A stretch of DNA of 64,000 nt from JANSWY01 sp965243755 (GTDB lineage: Bacteria; Bacteroidota; Bacteroidia; Cytophagales; Cyclobacteriaceae). Both the position numbers and the translations under genes were made by a program. Position 1 is the stretch's first letter. Every line of letters starts with the position of its first letter. Location: the NCBI GenBank assembly GCA_965243755.1, contig CBDEVW010000006.1:682001-746000 (forward strand), given 5' to 3'. A model generated the notes under the pieces. The model was given only the letters and a program-made list of their open reading frames with translations. It searched no databases and was not told the origin of the DNA. Shown in pieces: positions 41,741 to 49,030 of the stretch.

Positions 41741-43168
41741 ATGAATTACTCCGAGTTACTAAATCCTAAAGATATATTTGAGGTTGTTCGCCAGGCAGCT
41801 ACGGACCTTAAAGTTGAGACGTATGTTGTTGGTGGTTATGTGAGAGATTTGCTGCTAGAGCGGCCTTCAAAAGATATTGATTTTGTATGCATTGGTAGTG
41901 GTATTGACCTGGCCAATAAAGTCGCAGAGTTGCTACCGGGCAATTCAAAGGTTTCTGTTTTTAAGAATTTCGGTACTGCAAGCCTCAGAAAAGGACAATG
42001 GGAGTTGGAATTTGTTGGAGCCAGAAAGGAATCCTATAACCGGAACAGCAGAAAACCAGTAGTTGAAGACGGGACACTGCAGGACGATCAGAACAGACGG
42101 GATTTTACCATTAATGCCTTGGCAATTTCATTGAATGAAGGATCTTTTGGTGAATTGATTGACCCTTTCGACGGGATTACTGACCTCAACAAAAAGATGA
42201 TTCGAACGCCTCTGGATCCTGATGTTACATTCTCAGATGATCCGTTAAGGATCATGAGGGCAATCAGGTTTGCAGCGCAATTGAAATATGACATTGAGCC
42301 GGATACTTATAGTAGCCTGATTAAAAATGTTGAACGCCTCGATATAATTTCCAAAGAAAGGATCAGCGATGAGCTAAATAAGATCATACTTTCAGATACA
42401 CCATCATATGGGTTTCAATTACTGTTTCATTCCGGTGTACTGAAAAAGATATTTCCTGAAATGGCCAATCTTCATGGGGTGAAGAAGGTGAACAATTTTG
42501 CCCATAAGGACAATTTCTTCCATACCCTTAAAGTGCTTGACAATGTGGCAGAAGTAAGCAATGATCTGTGGCTGAGGTGGGCTGCTATCTTGCATGATAT
42601 CGCAAAACCATTGACGCAACGGTTTAACAAGAAGGTAGGGTGGACCTTTCATGGACATGAAGATAAAGGGGCAAGGATGGTGCCTGGAATCTTCAGAACC
42701 CTGAAACTTCCATTGAATGAAAAAATGACTTACGTGCAAAAGCTGGTGAAACTACACCTTCGGCCGATTGCATTGGTAAAAAAGGATATTACTGATTCAG
42801 CGATTAGAAGGCTGTTATTTGAGGCTGGCGATGATATTGAGGATTTGATGATCCTGTGTAAAGCGGATATTACCTCGAAAAATCATGACAGGGTCAAAAG
42901 ATACTTAAGAAACTTCGAGCTGGTGGAAGAGAAAATGAAGGAGGTGGAAGAAAAAGACCAGATTAGAAACTTCAATCCTCCCATTTCAGGGGAAGAAATT
43001 ATGCAAACCTTTGGCATACCACCCGGTAAGATAATTGGTGAAATCAAAGAAACCATTAAAGAGGCCATCCTGGAAGGAGAGATCCCAAATCAGTATGAAG
43101 CAGCTAAAAACCTGATGCTTGAGATAGGAGTTAAAAGAGGTTTGGCTGTTAGTGATGATAATGTTTAA
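41741..43168 (+). CDS. cca: CCA tRNA nucleotidyltransferase with HD domain
   Basis: The 475-residue product belongs to the class II poly(A) polymerase/CCA-adding family, which builds or repairs the 3'-CCA of tRNAs in the cytoplasm. The N-terminus carries the nucleotidyltransferase signature VGGYVRDLL followed by the metal-binding DID of SKDIDFVC (about residues 46-48). RRDFTINALAISL and the RIMRAIRFAAQL motif follow, the latter being typical of the neck and nucleotide-selection region. A metal-dependent HD phosphohydrolase domain follows (RWAAILHDIAKP, then FHGHEDKGARM). The length is normal for Bacteroidota CCA enzymes with an HD domain. A TPR-protein gene follows 29 bp downstream and may be co-transcribed. 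Confidence 0.95.
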   Translation: MNYSELLNPKDIFEVVRQAATDLKVETYVVGGYVRDLLLERPSKDIDFVCIGSGIDLANKVAELLPGNSKVSVFKNFGTASLRKGQWELEFVGARKESYNRNSRKPVVEDGTLQDDQNRRDFTINALAISLNEGSFGELIDPFDGITDLNKKMIRTPLDPDVTFSDDPLRIMRAIRFAAQLKYDIEPDTYSSLIKNVERLDIISKERISDELNKIILSDTPSYGFQLLFHSGVLKKIFPEMANLHGVKKVNNFAHKDNFFHTLKVLDNVAEVSNDLWLRWAAILHDIAKPLTQRFNKKVGWTFHGHEDKGARMVPGIFRTLKLPLNEKMTYVQKLVKLHLRPIALVKKDITDSAIRRLLFEAGDDIEDLMILCKADITSKNHDRVKRYLRNFELVEEKMKEVEEKDQIRNFNPPISGEEIMQTFGIPPGKIIGEIKETIKEAILEGEIPNQYEAAKNLMLEIGVKRGLAVSDDNV

Positions 43169-43197
43169 TTTGCGAGAGATTTTAATAAACCGATAAT

Positions 43198-43875
43198 ATG
43201 AAAAAAGTATTTGTGATGTTACTGGCATTGATGGCTGGTGTACAGTTGTTTGCCCAGGATGAGGAGTATAAGAGACAACAGGAAATTTATCAAAGAGCAC
43301 TTAACTATAATGATTTTTTTGTCGCCCGAACGGCACTTTACAACATGCTGGCGATAAAGCCGGAGAGTTCTAACCTTCTTGATTCTTTAAGCTTGTTGTA
43401 CTTTGAGCAAAAGCAGTATGTTTCTGCTGGTATTATTGCCCAGGAAGCAGCAAAAATTAATGCGAATAACCTGCTGGCTCTGGAAGTAGCAGCTACCAGC
43501 TTCGAAAATATAGGATTGCTGGATAAAGCCCTCGAATATTGGGAGCCACTTTATCTTAAAAACAATGACATCAACATTTTGTATAAAATAGCCTTCCTTC
43601 AATACCGATTGAAGCGGTACAATGATGCTGCAACTTCGGCAGACATAGTAATGAAAAATGCCAGATCCACTGAAGTCAAACTTGTTTTTGGAAAACAGGA
43701 CCAGACTACACAGCAAGTGAGCCTTAAGGCAGCTGCACAGCGACTAAAGGGACTGGTAGAAATGGACAAAGGAAACAATAGTGCAGCAATAACGGAATTT
43801 CAGAAGGCACTGGAAATTGCACCTGATTTCGAATTGGTTAAGCTGACGATTGCTGAGCTACAAAAAGAAAAATAA
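43198..43875 (+). CDS. Exported TPR-repeat protein
   Basis: The 225-residue product has a signal peptide of about 20 residues (ending LFAQ before DEEYKRQ). The mature part is made of helix-turn-helix units with TPR spacing: YNDFFVARTALYNMLAIKPE; QYVSAGIIAQEAAKINANN; GLLDKALEYWEPLYLKNND; AAITEFQKALEIAPDFELV. TPR proteins act as scaffolds, and in this phylum exported ones are often associated with the envelope. No catalytic motif was seen. It is 29 bp downstream of cca and converges exactly on the next minus-strand gene: its stop codon ends at the base before that gene's stop begins. Confidence 0.8.
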   Translation: MKKVFVMLLALMAGVQLFAQDEEYKRQQEIYQRALNYNDFFVARTALYNMLAIKPESSNLLDSLSLLYFEQKQYVSAGIIAQEAAKINANNLLALEVAATSFENIGLLDKALEYWEPLYLKNNDINILYKIAFLQYRLKRYNDAATSADIVMKNARSTEVKLVFGKQDQTTQQVSLKAAAQRLKGLVEMDKGNNSAAITEFQKALEIAPDFELVKLTIAELQKEK

Positions 43876-44325
43876 CTACTTTTTGGTCAGGTGATTGGTT
43901 AAATCATCCAACCAGGTAACGAAGGATCTGTGCAGCTTTCTATGATTATAACTGAAAATGGTTTTTAATCCCTGCATGGACCCTTCAAATACTACTGAAG
44001 TTTCATTCTCATCAACTTCATCTAACTTGTAAAGGTGGACGCATTTCAGCAAAGAACCTTTTGAGACCCAGCAAAAACGATAAGGTGCATCACTGTAAGA
44101 TACTTTTGAATTGAACCTGGTGTTGTTTAAAGTCCATGTGAATTCTTCCTCAGATAACTTTTCTGCACTACTTACCTGACTATTCCACTGGTTCCAGTTT
44201 GCAATATCCGTCACGACCTTCCAAACCTCATCAATGGGCGCATGAATAACAATTGACTGCTTATCCTTTACGGATGCTTCTTCATTTATCTTTCCGTCCT
44301 TAGCAAAAGTTTCTAGTTGATCCAT
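43876..44325 (-). CDS. SRPBCC (START/Bet v1-like) family protein
   Basis: The 149-residue cytoplasmic protein has the SRPBCC pattern: an opening strand SIVIHAPIDEVWKVVTDIANW with the Pro-x-x-x-Val-Trp motif, the conserved WNQWNSQV segment, alternating strands, and a long amphipathic C-terminal helix (FVTWLDDLTNHL). Members bind hydrophobic ligands or act as cyclases and hydrolase activators; the ligand here is unknown. The ATG at 44325 is preferred to the TTG one codon upstream. It is a single-gene unit convergent with the TPR gene. About 180 bp of AT-rich DNA separates it from the divergent PhoX gene, with no certain promoter motif. Confidence 0.8.
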   Translation of the reverse strand: MDQLETFAKDGKINEEASVKDKQSIVIHAPIDEVWKVVTDIANWNQWNSQVSSAEKLSEEEFTWTLNNTRFNSKVSYSDAPYRFCWVSKGSLLKCVHLYKLDEVDENETSVVFEGSMQGLKTIFSYNHRKLHRSFVTWLDDLTNHLTKK

Positions 44326-44512
44326 CAATCAAAAGGTTTATTTACAATTTAGCTTTTTTGATTAAGATAATTTTATTTCTCCTCAATATATTTAACTCAG
44401 TCAATAATTGTTTACATCAAATAGGAATCTTTTCAATATTATCTTTCTCTCTGAATTTTCATCGATTATTTAATTAATTTGAAGCGCAACAATACTAGAG
44501 CATTAGGTTATT

Positions 44513-46081
44513 ATGACAAACATTTCCAGAAGACAATTTATCAGATTTTTAGGGCAGGGTACTGTTGGTATGGCCCTGACTCCTCTACTGATTCAGGCTT
44601 GTGCACCATCAACCGCAGACTTGGAAACCATCGAATTCAACGGGATTCCTCCGGGCAGCCTTGATGATGTTGTTCTTGCAGATGGGTTCAGGTATGATTT
44701 GTTGATCAAATGGAAAGATAAGATCAACGATACCGACTTTTTTGGTTACAATAATGACTATACCGCTTTTATCCCATTGAGCGATGATGATGGTTTGTTG
44801 TGGGTGAATCATGAATACATTGACCCGAAATTTGTTTCAGGTTATTTTGGTGATATTGCCAGACACAGAAAGCAGGTGGATGAGGAAATGCTTCATGTCG
44901 GCGGGTCCATTGTTAGGGTCAAACGAAGTGGCAATCAGTGGGAAGTAGTGCCAAATGATGCGTACAACCGAAGGGTTACAGCCAAGACCATGATCCCGTT
45001 TGCCTGGGATGAACCGATCATGGGTAAAACGGAAGCAATGGGAACACTGGCCAATTGCTCAGGCGGAGTGACGCCATGGGGTACCATTTTGACCTGTGAG
45101 GAAAATTATGAGCAATTTTATGGAGACACGGCCCCAGATGGATCGCACATCAACAGCGAGTATCTTTGGGAAATGTTTTATTATAACCCGCCGGAACATT
45201 ATGGATGGGTGGTAGAAGTGGACCCTAAAACAGGAGCAGCTAAAAAGCATGTTGCTATGGGGAGGTTTTCTCATGAGTGTGCCACGGTGAAGGAATTAGA
45301 AGATGGACGTATAGTAGTTTACTCAGGCGATGACATGGAAGGAGGGAGCCTGTATAAGTTCATTAGTGACGAACCTGGTGACCTTACAAAAGGAAAGCTC
45401 TATGTAGCGAGCCTTGAAACCAACACATGGATTCCGCTTGATTATAATGCTCATGTCCGGCTACAAGGCCTGTTCGAAAATCAAACGGACGTACTTATCA
45501 GGTGTCGGGAAGCTGCCAGGGCCATGGAAGCATCCGCATTGGACCGACCGGAAGACATAGAAATTGACCCGGTAACCGGTGGTGTTTTCATTAGCCTGAC
45601 GAATAATCTAACTACAGGTAATTATCATGGATCGATATTAAAGATTGATGAAACTGACGGGAAATACGATTCACTGACCTTCGAATGGGACACTTTCTTA
45701 ACTGGTGGCGAAGAAACAGGATTTGCCTGTCCGGATAACCTGGCATTTGATAAAGCAGGTAACCTGTGGTTTACCTCTGATATCTCAGGTAAATTGAGTA
45801 ACACAAAAGAATACAATAGTTTCGGCAATAATGGCTTGTACCTGGTAAGAAGAGAAGGGCCTCAGGCAGGACAGGTAATTCAGGTGGCGAGTGCACCAGT
45901 AGATGCAGAGTTTAGTGGTCCTACATTTTCACCTGATGGTAAGCATCTTTTTCTCAGTGTTCAACACCCGGGAGAGACCTCAAAGTCCATCTACGATTTT
46001 GATTTCACCAGTCACTGGCCCGAAGGTGGCAAGTCAGTTCCGAAAAGTGCCGTAATTGTGATCAGTGGGGTAGGTGGGTAG
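44513..46081 (+). CDS. PhoX-like (DUF839) exported phosphatase
   Basis: The 522-residue product has a Tat-type leader (SRRQFIRFLG with twin Arg), which continues to LIQAC, a lipobox that would lipidate the protein at the envelope. The mature protein has PhoX family landmarks: LLWVNHEY near residue 95-105, the NCSGGVTPWGTILTCEENY segment, ATVKELEDGRIVVYSGDD, and a late DNLAFDKAGNLWFTSD propeller strand. PhoX enzymes are calcium/iron-dependent alkaline phosphatases with a six-bladed propeller, which fits Tat export of a folded metalloprotein. Many DUF839 proteins have not been shown to be phosphatases, so the activity is inferred. The gene is monocistronic and is followed by the repeat-rich gap. 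Confidence 0.85.
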   Translation: MTNISRRQFIRFLGQGTVGMALTPLLIQACAPSTADLETIEFNGIPPGSLDDVVLADGFRYDLLIKWKDKINDTDFFGYNNDYTAFIPLSDDDGLLWVNHEYIDPKFVSGYFGDIARHRKQVDEEMLHVGGSIVRVKRSGNQWEVVPNDAYNRRVTAKTMIPFAWDEPIMGKTEAMGTLANCSGGVTPWGTILTCEENYEQFYGDTAPDGSHINSEYLWEMFYYNPPEHYGWVVEVDPKTGAAKKHVAMGRFSHECATVKELEDGRIVVYSGDDMEGGSLYKFISDEPGDLTKGKLYVASLETNTWIPLDYNAHVRLQGLFENQTDVLIRCREAARAMEASALDRPEDIEIDPVTGGVFISLTNNLTTGNYHGSILKIDETDGKYDSLTFEWDTFLTGGEETGFACPDNLAFDKAGNLWFTSDISGKLSNTKEYNSFGNNGLYLVRREGPQAGQVIQVASAPVDAEFSGPTFSPDGKHLFLSVQHPGETSKSIYDFDFTSHWPEGGKSVPKSAVIVISGVGG

Positions 46082-46125
46082 CCAAGATTATAAGAATGTC
46101 AGGTTCCACCCTTATACTTTCAACA

Positions 46126-46225
46126 AAGTAACTACTTACCGCTATACAAGTAGCTACTTAGGACAGGACAAGTAGCTACTTAGGTCGAGATAAGTAGCTA
46201 CTTACAAAGCCACAAGTAGCTACTT
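46126..46225. repeat. Five 12-bp palindromes at exact 22-bp period
   Basis: The self-complementary core AAGTAGCTACTT starts at 46148, 46170, 46192 and 46214. A one-base variant, AAGTAACTACTT, starts at 46126. The step is exactly 22 bp every time, about two turns of B-DNA. The 10-bp spacers (46138-46147, 46160-46169, 46182-46191, 46204-46213) differ from one another, so the cores are conserved, not the whole unit. It begins 45 bp after the PhoX stop. Confidence 0.9.
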
Positions 46226-46265
46226 AACTAAACAGCCCTACAATCCATTGTCTGAGCCAGTATTT

Positions 46266-46579
46266 ACAGGATTACAGGATGAGCAGGATGTGACAGGATT
46301 ATAGTCTTATTATTATATGCATCCACAAAACTTCAGTCTTTGGTCTCCGGTCGTTCAATTGCCGTCCTGGAATTCCCAGTAGTCGCAATAAACCCAAAAC
46401 CCAAAACTCAAAACTTCCAACTAAAAAAGACAGGATTACAGGATGAGCAGGATGTGACAGGATTATAGTCTTATTATTATATGCATCCACAAAACTTCAG
46501 TCTTTGGTCTCCGGTCGTTCAATTGCCGTCCTGGAATTCCCAGTAGTCGCAATAAACCCAAAACCCAAAACTCAAAACT
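46266..46579. repeat. Perfect 150-bp direct duplication
   Basis: Bases 46266-46415 and 46430-46579 are identical over 150 bp, separated by 14 bp. Each copy starts with staggered ACAGGAT motifs (acaggatt, acaggatg, gcaggatg, gacaggatt) and ends in the CYCAAAA heptamers. No open frame in it looks like a gene. The identity suggests a recent duplication. The rest of the 46082-46743 gap holds the palindrome array, the heptamer tract and the promoter for the next operon. Confidence 0.9.
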
Positions 46580-46643
46580 CAAAACTCAAAACCCAAAACC
46601 CAAAACCCAAAACTCAAAACCCAAAACCCAAAACCCAAAACTC
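46557..46643. repeat. (CYCAAAA)n heptamer satellite
   Basis: Twelve uninterrupted 7-bp units from 46557 to 46640 vary only at the second base (CCCAAAA or CTCAAAA). Three further units end the first 150-bp copy at about 46391-46415. A frame across the tract would encode a heptad KPKTQNS-like repeat, which is discussed under findings. Confidence 0.9.
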
Positions 46644-46690
46644 TACCCAGGAGGTCAACTTCCAGATTTTACCTAACTTTGACCAATGGA

Positions 46691-46722
46691 TTGAAATGTT
46701 TCAATTTTAATATTTATTTTTG
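46691..46722 (+). promoter_or_regulatory. Candidate promoter for the T2SS-like operon
   Basis: TTG (46691-46693) followed after 21 nt by TATTTTTG (46715-46722) fits the Bacteroidota -33/-7 pattern, with the ATG at 46744. A second perfect -7 box, TAACTTTG, lies at 46674-46681 but has no TTG at the right distance. Confidence 0.45.
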
Positions 46723-46743
46723 AGGCTTAATTCCATCAATCAT

Positions 46744-47148
46744 ATGAAGAATAAACTACAACTTAAGGCATTTACACTTTCAGAATTATTGGTTGTTCTG
46801 GTAATTATTGGGATTCTTGTGTTGGTTGCTTTACCCGTGGTGATGCCACTGATCAGTAAAGCCAACAGCGTGGAAGCAAAACAACAGTTGAAGCATTTGC
46901 ACTCCCTGCAGAAAACTTATTTCTATGAATTTTCAAGGTTTACGGACGACCTGGATCAACTGGGATTTGAACAGGCCAAACTGACAGAAGAGGGTGGAAA
47001 CGCTAAGTACCTGATTGAGGTAGTGGATTTTAGTGCAAACTCTTACCTGGCCAGGGCTACTGCTCAGGTTGACTTTGATCAGGATGGAGAATTCAATGTC
47101 TGGGAGATCAACCAGGACGGTCAGCTGGTGGAAGTCGTAAAGGATTGA
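46744..47148 (+). CDS. Type II secretion/type IV pilus-like major pseudopilin (GspG-like)
   Basis: The 134-residue prepilin starts at the ATG at 46744; a TTG eight codons upstream is less likely. It has a short basic leader followed by the processing site and N-methylated helix, KA/FTLSELLVVLVIIGILVLVAL, with Glu5 (of FTLSE) in the expected place. The leader residue before Phe is Ala, which is tolerated though Gly is usual. The C-terminal region DFDQDGEFNVWEINQDG resembles the calcium-binding loop of GspG pseudopilins. It would be cleaved by the peptidase encoded next and assembled by the ATPase after it. The stop and the next ATG overlap by one base. Confidence 0.85.
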   Translation: MKNKLQLKAFTLSELLVVLVIIGILVLVALPVVMPLISKANSVEAKQQLKHLHSLQKTYFYEFSRFTDDLDQLGFEQAKLTEEGGNAKYLIEVVDFSANSYLARATAQVDFDQDGEFNVWEINQDGQLVEVVKD

Positions 47149-47618
47149 TGACCTCCATTGCCGTAGGTGTGTTTTTGCTTGCCATTGCATACCAGGATAT
47201 CAAAAAAAGGTCCGTTCATGCATTCCTGTTAATTTTACTTGCAGCTGCCTTATTTTGGAGAAACTGGCAATTGCAGGGTTCACTCTGGTACCACTCACAA
47301 TTATTTAACTTCATGTTTCTGGCGGTTTGTGGATTGGTAGTAATGATTTACTTCAGGCTGAAATTTGGTACATTTAAACTGATGGACAGGGGGCTTGGGT
47401 ACGGGGACCTGATATTTTTAATAATCATAGCCAGCGGATTCTATTTTATGCAATTCCTGATCTGGTTTAATGTCAGTCTGATGTTTAGTTTATTGATACA
47501 CACATTATTGAAGAGGTTCAAATGGTATTCAAATCCTGAGCTGGTCCCGCTTGCTGGTTTGCAGGCCATTGCGTTAATTCCTTTTTTAATCATTGATCTG
47601 CCATGTCGCATCTGCTAA
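47148..47618 (+). CDS. Prepilin peptidase (A24 family, GspO/PilD-like), compact form
   Basis: The 156-residue polytopic membrane protein starts at the ATG overlapping the pilin stop (TGATG). It holds both aspartates of the GxGD aspartyl protease family: one in AIAYQDIKKRSV near the N-terminus and one in GLGYGDLIF. It lacks the N-terminal Cys-rich/methyltransferase extension of PilD, so it corresponds to the peptidase core only. It probably cleaves the leader of the preceding pseudopilin at the inner membrane. Its 3' end overlaps the ATPase gene by 16 bp. Methylation of the pilin would need another enzyme or be absent. Confidence 0.8.
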   Translation: MTSIAVGVFLLAIAYQDIKKRSVHAFLLILLAAALFWRNWQLQGSLWYHSQLFNFMFLAVCGLVVMIYFRLKFGTFKLMDRGLGYGDLIFLIIIASGFYFMQFLIWFNVSLMFSLLIHTLLKRFKWYSNPELVPLAGLQAIALIPFLIIDLPCRIC

Positions 47619-49030
47619 ATGATATCTCTACCGAACTTAAACAGCTCATTACCACTGATCTGGCATGGCAATACAGGATCATCCCTAAGTCAGCCGGCAC
47701 TTCATTGGAGTTTTATGTTGATCAGGCCACAGATGTGCATACTGTGGCCGAGGAACTGGAGGTACTTTTGGGCAAGATGGTGACCCTCAATCCCGTGACC
47801 ACTGATGAGATTGAGTATGGTCTGAACAAACATTACCTGAAGTCAGAAGATGAAATGGCGTCCTCCAGATTGCTTGATGTCTCTTCCGATAGTTTTATTG
47901 AGAACCTTATTGAAGAAGCCAGGTCGCTGGATTGTAGTGACATACACCTGGAGCCGTTTGAAGAGCGATGCAGGGTGAGAATGAGACTTGATGGCAAACT
48001 GGTGGAACGGTTTGTCATTGAGGAAAGTAAATATCCGGCATACGTCAATAAGCTCAAGATCATGAGTAACCTGGATATTGCCGAGAAGAGACTTCCCCAG
48101 GACGGCAGGATCTTTTATCGTTCCGGGAGTACTCAGATTGATATAAGGGTATCTTCATTACCTACTTTGCATGGAGAAAAAATTGTACTGAGACTTTTAG
48201 GTAGTGACGCATCAGACATTGACATCAATAAATTAGGTTTCAGTGAACAGCAGTTTGCCAACTATCAAAGAGCATTTCAAAGGCCTAACGGCATCATATT
48301 GATCTCCGGACCAACGGGATCAGGTAAGACAACCACCTTGTATGCCACACTCAAGGAGCTCAATGATAACATCAGAAATATTCTTACTATCGAGGACCCT
48401 ATTGAATACACGCTGGAAGGGATCAATCAGGTGCAGCTTCGAGAAAAAATCGGATTGGATTTTGCTACAGCGCTCCGAACTTTTCTGCGGCAGGATCCGG
48501 ACATTATCATGGTAGGGGAGATTCGTGACATTGATACCGCAAAAATGGCCACACGAGCTGCACTTACTGGTCACCTGGTACTTTCTACCATTCACACCAA
48601 TTCCGCGCTTGGAATAATTTCCCGACTGGAAGAGATGGGTGTGAGCCCGTACCTGATAGCGGATACATTGAATGTTGCTGTAGCACAGCGACTGGTAAGG
48701 CTGCTATGCCCACATTGCAAGGAGACCGTTACCCCGGAAGCTGATCACCCCAACATAAAACTATTTGAGCGACTTAATATTCTTGAATATGCCGAGCCTG
48801 TGGGGTGTAGTAAATGTTATAACACAGGCTACAAGGGACGAAAAGCGATCTACGAGGTAGTTCCTATTGATCATGAAATTGCTTCTCTTATTAAGAATCA
48901 TGGTACAGATCAACTATATTCGCTGCTTGAAAAGAGAAACGTTAAGACATTGTATGACAGTGCGTTGAGTTTGTTTAAGGAAGGAAACACGTCTCTCGCA
49001 GAAATTCAACCATATCTAATTAATGAATAA
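47603..49030 (+). CDS. Type II/IV secretion assembly ATPase (GspE/PilB-like)
   Basis: The 475-residue protein has all hallmark motifs of the GspE/PilB ATPase: SDIHLEPFEERCRVRMRLDG, the Walker A GPTGSGKTTT at about residue 235, the Asp box DPIEYTLEGINQVQL, Walker B DPDIIMVGEIRD (about 299) and the His box TGHLVLSTIHTNSA. A zinc tetracysteine module is present (LCPHC, about 368, and GCSKC, about 401). The N-terminal GspL-binding domain is short compared with proteobacterial GspE. It powers pseudopilus assembly from the cytoplasmic face. It overlaps the secretin gene by 8 bp. Confidence 0.95.
   Translation: MSHLLNDISTELKQLITTDLAWQYRIIPKSAGTSLEFYVDQATDVHTVAEELEVLLGKMVTLNPVTTDEIEYGLNKHYLKSEDEMASSRLLDVSSDSFIENLIEEARSLDCSDIHLEPFEERCRVRMRLDGKLVERFVIEESKYPAYVNKLKIMSNLDIAEKRLPQDGRIFYRSGSTQIDIRVSSLPTLHGEKIVLRLLGSDASDIDINKLGFSEQQFANYQRAFQRPNGIILISGPTGSGKTTTLYATLKELNDNIRNILTIEDPIEYTLEGINQVQLREKIGLDFATALRTFLRQDPDIIMVGEIRDIDTAKMATRAALTGHLVLSTIHTNSALGIISRLEEMGVSPYLIADTLNVAVAQRLVRLLCPHCKETVTPEADHPNIKLFERLNILEYAEPVGCSKCYNTGYKGRKAIYEVVPIDHEIASLIKNHGTDQLYSLLEKRNVKTLYDSALSLFKEGNTSLAEIQPYLINE

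Noticed and set aside
46126..46225. CRISPR-like array
   Set aside because: The repeated core is only 12 bp and spacers only 10 bp, far below CRISPR dimensions, and no cas gene is nearby.
46299..46490. Minus-strand open frame across the duplication
   Set aside because: Its start and end fall in identical repeat copies and it has no recognisable product.
46504..46710. Small plus-strand open frame with KPKTQNS heptads
   Set aside because: It consists of the 150-bp duplicate and the CYCAAAA satellite; its period follows from the DNA repeat and it lacks any other sign of coding.
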